Positions 43,332-52,684 of a stretch of DNA of 64,000 nucleotides are shown here, piece after piece (within the stretch, counting starts at the first letter, position 1; every line of letters starts with the position of its first letter). The DNA is from Paraburkholderia acidipaludis NBRC 101816 (lineage in GTDB: Bacteria; Pseudomonadota; Gammaproteobacteria; Burkholderiales; Burkholderiaceae), in contig NZ_BAXZ01000028.1 of the NCBI RefSeq assembly GCF_000684975.1, forward strand, positions 30,986 to 94,985. Direction: 5' to 3'. The notes beneath the pieces were generated by a model. The model was given only the letters and a program-made list of their open reading frames with translations, was not told the DNA's origin and made no database searches. A program made the translations under genes and the position numbers.

Positions 43332-44377
43332 TCGAATCGTCGAAGCCGATGTCTCAGGAGTCCGAAGGGGGCGGCGTGTCTGTCGCGCATCGGGAGGGCT
43401 GGGCGCGACGTTATCGCTACGTTTTGCTCGCCGTCGTAGTGGTTGGCGTGCTGCCGCTCGCGCTGCACTCGGGATCGCTCGCCACGGAAGTGCTCGTGTA
43501 TGCGCTCGCCGCGCTCGGCTGCAATCTGCTGCTGGGCTTCACGGGGCTGCTTTCGTTCGGGCAAGGCATCTTCTTCGGGCTCGGCAGCTATGCGGCCGGG
43601 ATCGCGCTCACGCGCGGCCTGCCTTCCGTCTGCGCCGCGCTCGTCATCGCGGGCGCGATCGGTGCGCTGGCGGCGGCGTTCGTCGGCTGGTTCTCGATAC
43701 GCCAGCGCGGCACCTATTTCGTCATGCTGACGCTTGCATTCGGCCAGCTCTTCTACTTCCTCGCGTACAGCACGCCCGATCTCACGGGCGGCGACAACGG
43801 CCTGCTCGACATTCCGCGTCCCGCGCTTTCGTTTTTCGGGCACGCGCTCGTCGCGCTCGATACGCCGTGGCAGTACTACGGTTTCGTCGCGGTCGTCTTC
43901 ATCGTCGTGTTCGCCTTGCTGGTGCGCGTCTCGCAGTCGGTGTTCGGCCGCACGCTGCTCGCGATCCGCGACAACGAGGCGCGCGCCGCCGCGGCTGGCT
44001 ACGACGTGCGCCGCTTCAAGCTGGTCGCGTTCGTGATTTCGGGCGCGGCGACGGGGCTCGCGGGCGGGCTGCACGCACTGATGACGGGCATCGCGCCGCT
44101 TTCGAACATCGACTATCACACGAGCGAGATGATTCTGCTGATGACCGTGATAGGGGGCAGCGGCAATCTCTTCGCTTCCGTGATCGGCGCGGTGTTCTAC
44201 GTGCTGTTCGCCGACTGGCTCTCGACGCTGTGGCCGCGCTGGCTGTTGCTGCTCGGTCTCGTGCTGATCGCCGTGAGTCTTTTCATGCAGCGCGGCCTGT
44301 GGGGACTCGGCGAGCGGATCGCGGCGGCGCTCATGGGGGCGCGCGGCGCGGCCGGCACGGGCGAGGAAAAGCCATGA
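43328..44377 (+). CDS. ABC permease, LivM type
   Basis: The 349-residue protein has a longer polar N-terminus (about 30 residues) and about nine membrane helices, with LLLGFTGLLSFGQGIFFGLG and GGSGNLFASVIGA as LivM hallmarks. The ATG at 43328 overlaps the livH-type stop; its own stop overlaps the ATPase start. It pairs with the LivH-type permease. Confidence 0.93.
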   Translation: MIESSKPMSQESEGGGVSVAHREGWARRYRYVLLAVVVVGVLPLALHSGSLATEVLVYALAALGCNLLLGFTGLLSFGQGIFFGLGSYAAGIALTRGLPSVCAALVIAGAIGALAAAFVGWFSIRQRGTYFVMLTLAFGQLFYFLAYSTPDLTGGDNGLLDIPRPALSFFGHALVALDTPWQYYGFVAVVFIVVFALLVRVSQSVFGRTLLAIRDNEARAAAAGYDVRRFKLVAFVISGAATGLAGGLHALMTGIAPLSNIDYHTSEMILLMTVIGGSGNLFASVIGAVFYVLFADWLSTLWPRWLLLLGLVLIAVSLFMQRGLWGLGERIAAALMGARGAAGTGEEKP

Positions 44378-45141
44378 GCGAAGCGCTTCTGCAAGCGAGC
44401 GGCGTGGTCAAACGCTACGGCAAGTTCACGGCGCTCGCGGGCGTGGATTTGCGCGTCGCGCCGCGCACCGTGCATTCCGTGATCGGCCCGAACGGTGCGG
44501 GCAAGACCACGCTCTTTCATGTGCTGACCGGTACGGTGCCGATCACGTCGGGCTCGATCGTGTTCGACGGCGAGGACGTGACGCGCGAGCCCGACCACAA
44601 GCGCGTGCGGCGCGGCATGGCACGTTCGTTCCAGGTGACGAGCCTGTTTCAGAACCTGAGCGTGCGCGAGAACCTGCGCGTGGCGGCGCAGGGCGTCGAG
44701 GCGCGCCGCGCGCTCAACGCCTGGACGCCTCCGCTCGGTGTGCTGGCGCATGCCGAAATCGTGGAGCGCGTGCTGGAGCGCCTCGCGCTGCAGCGTCATG
44801 CCGATACCCTGGCGGGCGCGCTCTCGCACGGCCAGCAGCGCCGCCTCGAAGTGGGCATGGCGCTGGCGGCGCGGCCGCGCGCGATCTTCCTCGACGAGCC
44901 CACCTCGGGCATGGGCATCGACGATCTCGACGACATGAAAGCGCTGATTCGCGGCCTGCGCGACGAATACACCGTCGTGCTGATCGAGCACAACATGGGC
45001 ATCGTGATGGACATCTCGGACACGATCACCGTGATGCAGCAGGGCCGCGTGCTCGTGGAGGGCAAACCGGACGAGATTCGCGGCGACGAGCGCGTGCGCA
45101 GCGCCTACCTCGGCAACATGATCACGGGAGGCCGCGCATGA
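44374..45141 (+). CDS. ABC ATPase, LivG type
   Basis: The 255-residue ATPase has Walker A GPNGAGKTT, an ABC signature of the form LSHGQQRRLEVGMAL and Walker B AIFLDEPTSGMG. The signature has SHGQ instead of SGGQ, common in LivG-type subunits. It overlaps the neighbours on both sides by four bases. Confidence 0.93.
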   Translation: MSEALLQASGVVKRYGKFTALAGVDLRVAPRTVHSVIGPNGAGKTTLFHVLTGTVPITSGSIVFDGEDVTREPDHKRVRRGMARSFQVTSLFQNLSVRENLRVAAQGVEARRALNAWTPPLGVLAHAEIVERVLERLALQRHADTLAGALSHGQQRRLEVGMALAARPRAIFLDEPTSGMGIDDLDDMKALIRGLRDEYTVVLIEHNMGIVMDISDTITVMQQGRVLVEGKPDEIRGDERVRSAYLGNMITGGRA

Positions 45142-45839
45142 TGCTCGACGTGCGGGACGTGCATGCGTTCTACGGCAAGAGCCACATTCTGCAGGGCGTG
45201 TCGCTGGCCGTGAACGAGGGCGAGACGGTGACGCTGCTGGGCCGCAACGGCGCGGGCAAGTCCACGACGCTCAAGTCGATCGCGGGCGTCGTGGCGCCGC
45301 GCGGCGGGAGCGTGAGCTTTGCCGGCAAGGGCATCGGCGGGCTGGCGCCGCATCGCATTGCCGCCGCGGGCCTGTGCTTCGTGCCCGAGCATCGCGGCGT
45401 ATTCCGGCTATTGAGCGTGGAGGAGAACCTGCGGCTCGGTGCGCGCAAGGATTCGCCGTGGCAGCTCGACGACATCTACCGCATTTTCCCGCGCTTGAAG
45501 GAGCGCCGCAAGAACGGCGGCGCGCAGCTTTCGGGCGGCGAGCAGCAGATGCTCGCCATTGGCCGCGCCCTCATGAACCACCCGCGTCTCCTGATGCTCG
45601 ACGAACCCGTGGAGGGCCTCGCGCCCGTGATCGTCGAGGAGATCGTCGCGCAGCTCAAGCAGATCAAGGCAGCGGGCGTGGCGATTCTGCTCGTCGAGCA
45701 GAATCTGGAAGTGTGCACGCAACTGGCCGACCGGCATTACATCATCGAGCAGGGCGTGATCGTCTATGAGGGCGACAACGCGGCGTTCGCGGCCGACCAC
45801 GCGGCGAAGGACCGTTATCTCGGCGTGGGCGTCGTTTGA
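45138..45839 (+). CDS. ABC ATPase, LivF type
   Basis: The 233-residue ATPase has Walker A GRNGAGKST, signature LSGGEQQMLAIGRAL and Walker B LLMLDEPVEGLAP. It completes the five-gene importer. The M81 peptidase gene follows after 34 bases in the same direction. Confidence 0.93.
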   Translation: MMLDVRDVHAFYGKSHILQGVSLAVNEGETVTLLGRNGAGKSTTLKSIAGVVAPRGGSVSFAGKGIGGLAPHRIAAAGLCFVPEHRGVFRLLSVEENLRLGARKDSPWQLDDIYRIFPRLKERRKNGGAQLSGGEQQMLAIGRALMNHPRLLMLDEPVEGLAPVIVEEIVAQLKQIKAAGVAILLVEQNLEVCTQLADRHYIIEQGVIVYEGDNAAFAADHAAKDRYLGVGVV

Positions 45840-45873
45840 TCGGCACACCTGCGCAATCCTGGGAACCACATCG

Positions 45874-47370
45874 ATGCACCGCATGAAGATCCTGATTGCA
45901 CGCATGAATCACGAAACCAACACGTTTTCGCCGGTTGCGACGCCGCTCGCGGCGTTCGGGCGCAACGGCCCGGCATGGGGCGAGGACGCGTACCGGCTCG
46001 AGAAAGGCATGCGCACGGCGATGTCGGCGTTCATCGACGCGGCCGAGCGCCTGAACGCCGACATCGTGACGCCGGTTTCCGCCGCGGCCAACCCGAGCGG
46101 GCCGGTGGAGGCCACGGCTTACGACGCGATCTGCGCCGCGATCGTGGCCGCCGCGCCGGGCTGCGATGCCGTGATGCTCGACCTGCACGGCGCGATGGTC
46201 GCGCAGCAGTCGGCGGACGGCGAGGGCGATCTGCTCGCCCGCGTGCGCGCGGCGCTGCCCGATGCGCCGATTGCGGTGGCGCTGGATCTGCACGGCAATG
46301 TCACGCAGAAGATGATCGATCACGCCGACGTGATCGTGAGCTTCAAGACCTACCCGCACGTCGATATGTACGAGACGGGCGAACATGCGGCGCGCGTGCT
46401 GATCGAGCGCATGGAAGGCCGCGCGCGGCCGGTGCTCGCCTGGCGCCAGCCGCCGCTGCTCACCTCGACGCTGCGGAGCGCGAGCGCGGGCGGCGCGATG
46501 CATCGCGCGATCGAGGCGGCGCGTCGAGAGGAGTCCCAGGGAATGCTCGCCGTTTCGGTGCTGGCGGGATTTTCGCTCGCCGATATTCCCGCGCCGTGCA
46601 TCAGTGTCGTGGTGGTGGGCAACGGGGACGAGGCCGCTGCGGCGGCGGCCGCGGAACGCGTGGCGCGCCAGATCTGGCGCGAGCGCGAGGATTTCGTCTA
46701 CCGCAGCCCGCCGCTCGCGGAGTCGGTCGCGCAGGCCGGACGCCTGGCGCCTGGGGCCGACAAGCCCGTGCTGTTGCTCGATCACGGCGACAACTGCATG
46801 TCCGGCGGCACCTGCGACACGATGGACCTGCTCGAAGCCGCGCTGGCGCAAGGCCTGACCGGTCTCGTCAGCGGGCCGCTGTGCGATCCGGAGGCCGTCG
46901 CGCAGCTGATCGAGGCGGGCGTGGGCGCGACGGTCACGCTCGGCGTCGGCAACAAGCTGCAACGCGAGGGGGCGGCGCCGCGCGCGCCGTTCGAAGCGAC
47001 CGGGGTCGTGCGCGCGATCACCGACGGCGAATATGTCATCACGGGCCCGACCTATACAGGCCAGCGCGCCTACATGGGACGCGCGGCGGTGCTCGACATC
47101 GGCGCGGCAACGCTCGTCGTGACCGAGCGCACGCACGAGCCGTGGGACCTGGGCGTGTTCGAGAGTGTCGGCATCGATCCGCGGCGCGCGCGTTTCCTGC
47201 TGCTCAAATCGCGCATGTACTGCCGGCCGGTGTTCGTGCCGATCTCGGCGGGGCTCGTGGAATGCGACAGCCGCGGCGTGACGGGATCGGACTACGGCCT
47301 TTTCGAATACGAGTGCGTGGCGCGGCCGGTTTATCCGCTCGATCCGGATACGGACTGGGCGAGCCATTGA
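45874..47370 (+). CDS. M81 family metallopeptidase (MlrC-like)
   Basis: The 498-residue protein matches the M81/MlrC family: N-terminal ILIARMNHETNTFSP, DLHGAMV and ALDLHGNVT (metal-ligand candidates), HVDMYETGE, and LLDHGDNCMSGGTCD. MlrC cleaves linear peptides derived from microcystin; other family members have unknown substrates and are often encoded with peptide or amino-acid ABC importers, as here. ATG 45874 has GGGAA nine bases upstream; ATG 45883 is possible. It suggests that the importer brings in a peptide-like or amide compound. Confidence 0.88.
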   Translation: MHRMKILIARMNHETNTFSPVATPLAAFGRNGPAWGEDAYRLEKGMRTAMSAFIDAAERLNADIVTPVSAAANPSGPVEATAYDAICAAIVAAAPGCDAVMLDLHGAMVAQQSADGEGDLLARVRAALPDAPIAVALDLHGNVTQKMIDHADVIVSFKTYPHVDMYETGEHAARVLIERMEGRARPVLAWRQPPLLTSTLRSASAGGAMHRAIEAARREESQGMLAVSVLAGFSLADIPAPCISVVVVGNGDEAAAAAAAERVARQIWREREDFVYRSPPLAESVAQAGRLAPGADKPVLLLDHGDNCMSGGTCDTMDLLEAALAQGLTGLVSGPLCDPEAVAQLIEAGVGATVTLGVGNKLQREGAAPRAPFEATGVVRAITDGEYVITGPTYTGQRAYMGRAAVLDIGAATLVVTERTHEPWDLGVFESVGIDPRRARFLLLKSRMYCRPVFVPISAGLVECDSRGVTGSDYGLFEYECVARPVYPLDPDTDWASH

Positions 47371-47748
47371 GAGGGTGACGTTACGTTCGACCGGGCCGGA
47401 AAACGTAACGTCGCAGACGTAACACCCATCGTGCGGCAGGCCTCTGCGCGAGGCATTCGTCTACCGCCGCGCCCCGTCCCATCAACCTTCCCGATTGCGC
47501 GTGTGCTGCATCATGCCGCGCATGCGAGCGTTGGCTCGCAATTTGCAGAGTCTGATCGCCAGGCCGGGCCATATTCGAGCTTCGCGCACCCGTGCGCGGC
47601 TTCGACACACATCATCCAGGCAACGCGCGCGTTTGCGACGGCAGGCACGAGGCAACCGTTTTCTGCAGAAACGATCAGCGGGTTTCCCGGGGGCACTGAT
47701 TACACCTTTGACCAATCAGGACGCGATGACATCGCGAAAGGACTAATC
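47371..47748. other. Gap with an 11-base inverted repeat
   Basis: No gene is visible in this 378-base gap. Just after the peptidase stop, GACGTTACGTT (47377-47387) and AACGTAACGTC (47402-47412) are perfect 11-base arms around a 14-base GC-rich loop; a partial third copy (GACGTAAC) follows at 47416. There is no T-run, so it is either a 3'-end hairpin or a protein site. The rest is low-information DNA leading to the AAAGGA ribosome site at 47738. Confidence 0.6.
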
Positions 47749-48975
47749 ATGGCTCCCTTCAAACACACCCTTGTTGCATCGGCGAGCGCAATCCTGGGGT
47801 TGTCGCTGGCCACGGTGTCACAGGCCGAGGACGTCACATCGACGCCGCCCACCTCGGTCTCGCAAGGCGGCGGATGGTCGATTCCGGGCATGCCGGGATC
47901 GGGTTATGGAAGTACGGGGGACGGCGGCACAACCGGCGGTTCGGTTGGGGCTGGGTCGGGCGCCGGGGCCGGGAGCGGCGCCGGGGCGGGTGCTACCGCG
48001 AGTTCCGCGTGGGGCGACGGTTCGGCGTGGGGCGGCGTTTCGACCTATGGCGGAGGCGGCGGGTCGAGCGGCGGCAGCGGTTATGGCGGCGGTACGGGCA
48101 ACGGGGGATCGGGCGGCTCCGGGGGCGGCTCCGGGGGCGGCTCCGGGGGCGGCTCCGGGGGCGGCGGGCAGGGAGGTTCGGGCGGCTACGGCGGAGGCGG
48201 TTCCGGCAATGGCGGGCATGGCGGCTCCGGCGGCTCGGGAGGCGATGGTGGCGGCTCCGGGAATGGTGGTCACGGCGGATCGGGAGGCTCCGGTGGATCG
48301 GGAGGTTCGGGTGGCTCAGGAGGCTCCGGCGGCTCGGGCGGCGGCAACGGCGGCGGCTCCAGCAACGGCAACGGCGGCCACACCGGCACCACCGGCTCGA
48401 ACTCCGGCAATGGCAACCAGTCGTCGAGCGGTCTCCTCAGCCCGATCGCGAATCTCGTCCTCAACGTGGGCGCCATCAGCGTGCCGATCGTGCCGATCAC
48501 CCTCGGCAACAACAGCGGCAGCGGCAATGGCAACGGCGTGGGCAACGGCGCAAGCAGCGGCTCGAAGGGTGCGACGAACGGATCGGGCGGCAAGGGCGCG
48601 GGCGGCCTGCTGGCGCCCGTGACCGCGCTGCTGGGCGGCACGTCCCTGGCCTCGGTGAGCGGCGGCTCGAAGGGGGCGGGTTCGCAGTCCGGCAGCAACC
48701 CGCTCGCGCCGCTCGTCAACCTGCTTGGTGGACAGACCAGCGGACAGACCAGCGGCCAGAGCGGCGGCTCCACGAGCAGCACGGCGAACGGGGCGTCGAC
48801 GAAGGGCAGCAGCGGCTCCACGTCCAACCCGGCCGCGCCGCTGACCAACCTCCTCGGCGCGCTCACCGGCGCAGCCGGCGGAACGGGCGGGAGTTCGTCG
48901 CCGCTGTCCCCGCTCACGAATCTGCTCGGCGGTCTCGCGGGCGGTGCCGGCAGCGGCGGCACGTCGAAGCACTAG
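47749..48975 (+). CDS. Secreted glycine-rich repeat protein
   Basis: The 408-residue product has a signal peptide (MAPFKHTLVASASAILGLSL, ending SQAED), a Gly/Ser-rich middle (about 50-215) made of GGSGG-type units, and a C-terminal part with five degenerate copies of a hydrophobic motif: GLLSPIANLVL, GLLAPVTALLGG, NPLAPLVNLLGG, NPAAPLTNLLGA and SPLSPLTNLLGG. The copies are separated by Gly/Ser/Thr linkers. No enzyme motif is seen. It is likely exported, perhaps a surface or matrix protein. AAAGGA lies before the ATG at 47749; annotation pipelines may call it collagen-like, but no G-x-y triplet register is seen. Confidence 0.8.
   Translation: MAPFKHTLVASASAILGLSLATVSQAEDVTSTPPTSVSQGGGWSIPGMPGSGYGSTGDGGTTGGSVGAGSGAGAGSGAGAGATASSAWGDGSAWGGVSTYGGGGGSSGGSGYGGGTGNGGSGGSGGGSGGGSGGGSGGGGQGGSGGYGGGGSGNGGHGGSGGSGGDGGGSGNGGHGGSGGSGGSGGSGGSGGSGGSGGGNGGGSSNGNGGHTGTTGSNSGNGNQSSSGLLSPIANLVLNVGAISVPIVPITLGNNSGSGNGNGVGNGASSGSKGATNGSGGKGAGGLLAPVTALLGGTSLASVSGGSKGAGSQSGSNPLAPLVNLLGGQTSGQTSGQSGGSTSSTANGASTKGSSGSTSNPAAPLTNLLGALTGAAGGTGGSSSPLSPLTNLLGGLAGGAGSGGTSKH
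48115..48162 (+). repeat. Four exact 12-base tandem repeats
   Basis: GGCTCCGGGGGC occurs four times in a row inside the glycine-rich gene, each coding GSGG, followed further on (about 48270-48350) by nine-base GGSG-type units with varied third bases. Exact copies suggest recent slippage. Confidence 0.85.
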
Positions 48976-49024
48976 GTCTCGATGCCTGGAAGGCCCGCAA
49001 GGCGAGGTGCCCTTCGGGGCGCCT

Positions 49025-49996
49025 TCACACGCCCCGCCCGCTGTCCGCGGCCTGATAAAGCTCGCGCAACGACTGCCCGAAGGCCGCGTCCAGCTCGCGC
49101 GCGACGCCTGCGCGCGTGAACATCGCGATAGGCGGCAGCGTCCAGTCGAGCGTATAAGGCACGATCGCCACGCCCGCGAAATGCACGAGTTCCTCGGCGA
49201 TGTCGGCGGGCACGATCGACACCGCGTTCTCGTTCGCCACGATCATTTCCCCAATCAGCCGCGACGTGTAGCTCTCGACAATCGGCACGGGCGGCGCGAC
49301 GCCGGCCTGCAGGAAGATATCGGCGATCTGTTCGCGCATGGGCGTATGCGGCGCGCCGAGGATCCAGTCGAGTTCCACGAGCTTGTCCCAGCTGAGGCGC
49401 GCGCGCGCGAGCCGCGCGGCGAGGCGACGGCTCGCGATGAGGCGCGGCTTCTGCTGGTACAGGACCTCGAAGCGCAACTGCGCCAGATCGACCGTGGACG
49501 AGGCCCGGCCGATCACGATGTCGAGCGTGTGGTCGCGCAAGAGCGGCATGAGCGTGTCGCTCGTGCCTTCGTGGATCGTCATCGTCACGCGCTGCGGCAG
49601 GCGCGCCTGCGTGAGCTGGATCGTCGAGGCGAGCGTGCGCCCCGAGATGAACGGAATCACGCCCACGTGCAGCCGCGTGGCGTGGCCCGCGACTACGGCC
49701 TCGATGTCGCGGGCGAGGTGGTCGAGGTCGTGCAGCATGGCCTGGGCGCGCGCGAGCACCACGTTGCCGAGCGCCGTGGGCGTCATGCCGCGCGACGAAC
49801 GTTCGAAGAGCGGTCCGCCGAACATGCTTTCCATTTCGGCGAGCGCGTTGGTCACGGCGGGCTGGCTGGTGGCGACGTGCTCGGCCACGCGCGTGAGCGA
49901 CCCGTACTGGCGGATCTGCAGCAGCAGCACGAGGTGGCGCATCTTCAGGCGCGTGGTCAGGCGCCGTGTGACTTCATCGGGACTGAGGGTAGCCAA
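49025..49996 (-). CDS. LysR-family regulator divergent from maeB
   Basis: The 323-residue LysR protein has its helix-turn-helix at about residues 33-60 (SLTRVAEHVATSQPAVTNAL) and belongs to the GbpR-like branch with LKMRHLVLLLQI at the start. The frame starts with TTG at 49996 and no clear Shine-Dalgarno; the next ATG (residue 19) would leave little room before the DNA-binding domain. It diverges from maeB across 155 bases, so maeB is the first candidate target. Confidence 0.87.
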   Translation of the reverse strand: MATLSPDEVTRRLTTRLKMRHLVLLLQIRQYGSLTRVAEHVATSQPAVTNALAEMESMFGGPLFERSSRGMTPTALGNVVLARAQAMLHDLDHLARDIEAVVAGHATRLHVGVIPFISGRTLASTIQLTQARLPQRVTMTIHEGTSDTLMPLLRDHTLDIVIGRASSTVDLAQLRFEVLYQQKPRLIASRRLAARLARARLSWDKLVELDWILGAPHTPMREQIADIFLQAGVAPPVPIVESYTSRLIGEMIVANENAVSIVPADIAEELVHFAGVAIVPYTLDWTLPPIAMFTRAGVARELDAAFGQSLRELYQAADSGRGV

Positions 49997-50151
49997 AGGG
50001 ACGGATCAAAGGCCGATCTCGGCCATTGGTATAAGTAAAAAGTGATGGTGTCATACTAAATCAAAATTGGCAGATTATGGCGGCTGCCTAGAATGGCCTC
50101 ATTCGAACGTAGCCGGGACTGTCCGGCCCCTAAAGAGAGCGAGTGAGGAAC

Positions 50152-52437
50152 ATGAACGAGACGGATCGCCAGGCAGCCCTGGAGTATCACCAGTACCCGA
50201 CCCCCGGGAAAATCTCGGTAACGGCAAGCAAGCCGCTCATCACGCAGCGCGATCTGGCCCTGGCCTACACGCCGGGCGTGGCCGTGGCCTGCGAGGAGAT
50301 CGTGACCGACCCGCAGAACTCGTTCAAGTACACGAGCCGCGGCAACCTGGTGGGTGTCATCTCGAACGGCTCGGCCGTGCTGGGTCTCGGCAACATCGGC
50401 GCGCTGGCCTCGAAGCCGGTGATGGAGGGCAAGGCGGTCCTGTTCAAGAAGTTCGCCGGCATCGACGTTTTCGACATCGAAATCTCCGAGTCCGACCCGC
50501 ACAAGCTCGTCGAGATCATCGCGAGCCTCGAAGCGACCTTCGGCGGCATCAACCTCGAAGACATCAAGGCGCCGGACTGCTTCACCGTCGAGCGCAAGCT
50601 GCGCGAGCGCATGAAGATCCCCGTCTTCCACGACGACCAGCACGGCACGGCCATCACGGTGTCGGCGGCGTTCCTCAACGGCCTGAAGGTGGTGGGCAAG
50701 GACATTCGCGAGGTGAAGGTCGTGACCTCGGGCGCCGGCGCGGCGGCGCTGGCGTGTCTGGACCTGATGGTCGATCTGGGCCTGCCGGTCGAGAACATCT
50801 GGGCGACGGACCTCGCGGGCGTGGTCTACAAGGGCCGCGTGGAACTGATGGACCCGGACAAGGCGCGCTTCGCGCAGGAGACTTCCGCGCGCTCGCTCTC
50901 GGAGGTGATCGAGGGCGCCGACGTGTTCCTCGGCTGCTCGGCGGGCGGCGTGCTCAAGGCGGAGATGGTCAAGAAGATGGCCGCGAAGCCGCTGATTCTC
51001 GCGCTCGCGAACCCGACGCCCGAGATATTCCCCGAAGCGGCGCTGGAAGCGCGCGGCGACGCGGTGATCGCCACGGGCCGCTCGGACTTCCCGAACCAGG
51101 TGAACAATGTCCTGTGCTTCCCGTACATCTTCCGCGGCGCGCTGGATGTGGGCGCAACGACGATCACGCGCAACATGGAAATCGCGGCGGTGCGCGCGAT
51201 TGCGCAGCTCGCCCAGGAAGAGCCGAACGACTCGGTCGCCGCTGCCTACGGCGCCTACGACCTGCGTTTCGGCCCGACGTACTTCATTCCGAAGCCCTTC
51301 GATTCGCGCCTGATCCTGCGCATCGCGCCGGCGGTGGCGAAAGCCGCGATGGAAGACGGCGTGGCCACGCGCGCCATCGACGACTTCGAGGCCTACACGA
51401 ACGAGCTCCAGCAGTTCGTCTATCACTCGGGCGCGTTCATGAAGCCGGTGTTCGCCACGGCCAAGCAGATCGTGCGTGAAGGCGGCAAGTCGCGCATCGT
51501 GTTCGCCGAGGGCGAGGAAGAGCGCGTGCTGCGCGCGGTGCAGGTGATCGTGGACGAAAAGCTCGCGCGCCCCATCCTGATCGGCCGCCCCGAGGTGCTG
51601 CTCGCGCGCATCGAGAAGTTCGGCCTGCGCCTGCGCCTTGGTGAGGACGTCGAAGTGACGAATCCCGAGTACGACGAACGTTTCCACCAGTACTGGACCA
51701 CCTACTGGGAACTGCGTTGCCGCGACGGCATTTCGAAGGAAATGGCACGTGTGGAAATGCGCCGCCGCCTCACGCTGATCGGCGCGATGATGGTGCGCCT
51801 GGGCGACGCGGACGGCATGGTGTGCGGCACCGTGGGCGCGTACCACGACCATCTGCGCTTCGTCGACGAAGCGATCGGCATGGCGCCCGGCGCGAACACC
51901 TATGCGGCGATGAACATCCTGCTGCTCGACAAGCGCACGGTGGCGCTCGTGGACACGCACGTCAACGACAATCCGGACGCGCAGACGATCGCCGAATTCA
52001 CGATCGCCGCGGCGAAGCAGATGGCCTGGCTCAATCTCTCGCCGAAGGTCGCGCTGCTCTCGCGCTCGAACTTCGGTTCGGGCAGCTCGGCTTCGGGCAC
52101 GAAGATGCGCGAAGTGCTGAAGCTCGTGACCGCCCGGGCGCCGGACCTGGAGATCGACGGCGAAATGCACGGCGACTGCGCGCTCGACGAATCGCTGCGC
52201 GAGCGCATCCTGCCGCATTCGCGCCTGAAGGGCTCGGCGAACCTGCTCGTGTGCCCGAACGTGGACTCCGGCAATATCGCCTACAACCTGCTGAAGACGG
52301 GCGCGGGCAGCAACGTGGCCGTGGGGCCGTTCCTGCTGGGCGTGAACGCGCCGGTCAACGTCCTGACCTCCAGCTCGACGGTGCGCCGCATCGTCAACAT
52401 GGCCGCGCTGACCGTGCTGCAGGCCAATCGCGACTGA
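50152..52437 (+). CDS. maeB: NADP-dependent malic enzyme with PTA-like domain
   Basis: The 761-residue enzyme joins a malic-enzyme domain (about 1-430: ALAYTPGVAVAC, NIGALASKPVMEGK, FHDDQHGTAI, TSGAGAAALACL) to a C-terminal phosphotransacetylase-like domain (about 430-761: RIVFAEGEEERVLRA, SSASGTKMREVL). This is the MaeB type, which makes pyruvate and NADPH from malate; the PTA-like part usually senses acetyl-CoA. GAGG precedes ATG 50152 closely; GTG 50143 is the alternative. A strong terminator follows. Confidence 0.93.
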   Translation: MNETDRQAALEYHQYPTPGKISVTASKPLITQRDLALAYTPGVAVACEEIVTDPQNSFKYTSRGNLVGVISNGSAVLGLGNIGALASKPVMEGKAVLFKKFAGIDVFDIEISESDPHKLVEIIASLEATFGGINLEDIKAPDCFTVERKLRERMKIPVFHDDQHGTAITVSAAFLNGLKVVGKDIREVKVVTSGAGAAALACLDLMVDLGLPVENIWATDLAGVVYKGRVELMDPDKARFAQETSARSLSEVIEGADVFLGCSAGGVLKAEMVKKMAAKPLILALANPTPEIFPEAALEARGDAVIATGRSDFPNQVNNVLCFPYIFRGALDVGATTITRNMEIAAVRAIAQLAQEEPNDSVAAAYGAYDLRFGPTYFIPKPFDSRLILRIAPAVAKAAMEDGVATRAIDDFEAYTNELQQFVYHSGAFMKPVFATAKQIVREGGKSRIVFAEGEEERVLRAVQVIVDEKLARPILIGRPEVLLARIEKFGLRLRLGEDVEVTNPEYDERFHQYWTTYWELRCRDGISKEMARVEMRRRLTLIGAMMVRLGDADGMVCGTVGAYHDHLRFVDEAIGMAPGANTYAAMNILLLDKRTVALVDTHVNDNPDAQTIAEFTIAAAKQMAWLNLSPKVALLSRSNFGSGSSASGTKMREVLKLVTARAPDLEIDGEMHGDCALDESLRERILPHSRLKGSANLLVCPNVDSGNIAYNLLKTGAGSNVAVGPFLLGVNAPVNVLTSSSTVRRIVNMAALTVLQANRD

Positions 52438-52493
52438 TCGGGCGGCGCCCCGGGCGCTTGCCCCGGCTTTTTACCCAGCTTTTTACCCCATTG

Positions 52494-52527
52494 AAACGGC
52501 GGTCCGCGCGAGCGGCCGCCGTTTTTT
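52494..52527 (+). terminator. Intrinsic terminator after maeB
   Basis: AAACGGCGG and CCGCCGTTT pair over nine bases, with CCGC/GCGG continuing the stem around GCGA, followed by a six-T run (52522-52527). It ends maeB transcription and separates it from the rhamnose cluster. Confidence 0.88.
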
Positions 52528-52684
52528 CTTGTGCGAGGGCGGCCCGCCGACGAAGGCGATCCGCTTTCGCTATCACCCCATGCGTCTTTCGGATTGTTCC
52601 CGTATCGCGGCGCACCTATATTGACTGGGCAACGTTCGATTCCCATTTCACGAGACGCCGCATGAAGACGGCCGAGGAGGCGCA

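Noticed and set aside
48060..48360. CRISPR-like repeat array
   Set aside because: The repeats are in frame, encode Gly/Ser, have no unique spacers and no cas genes nearby.
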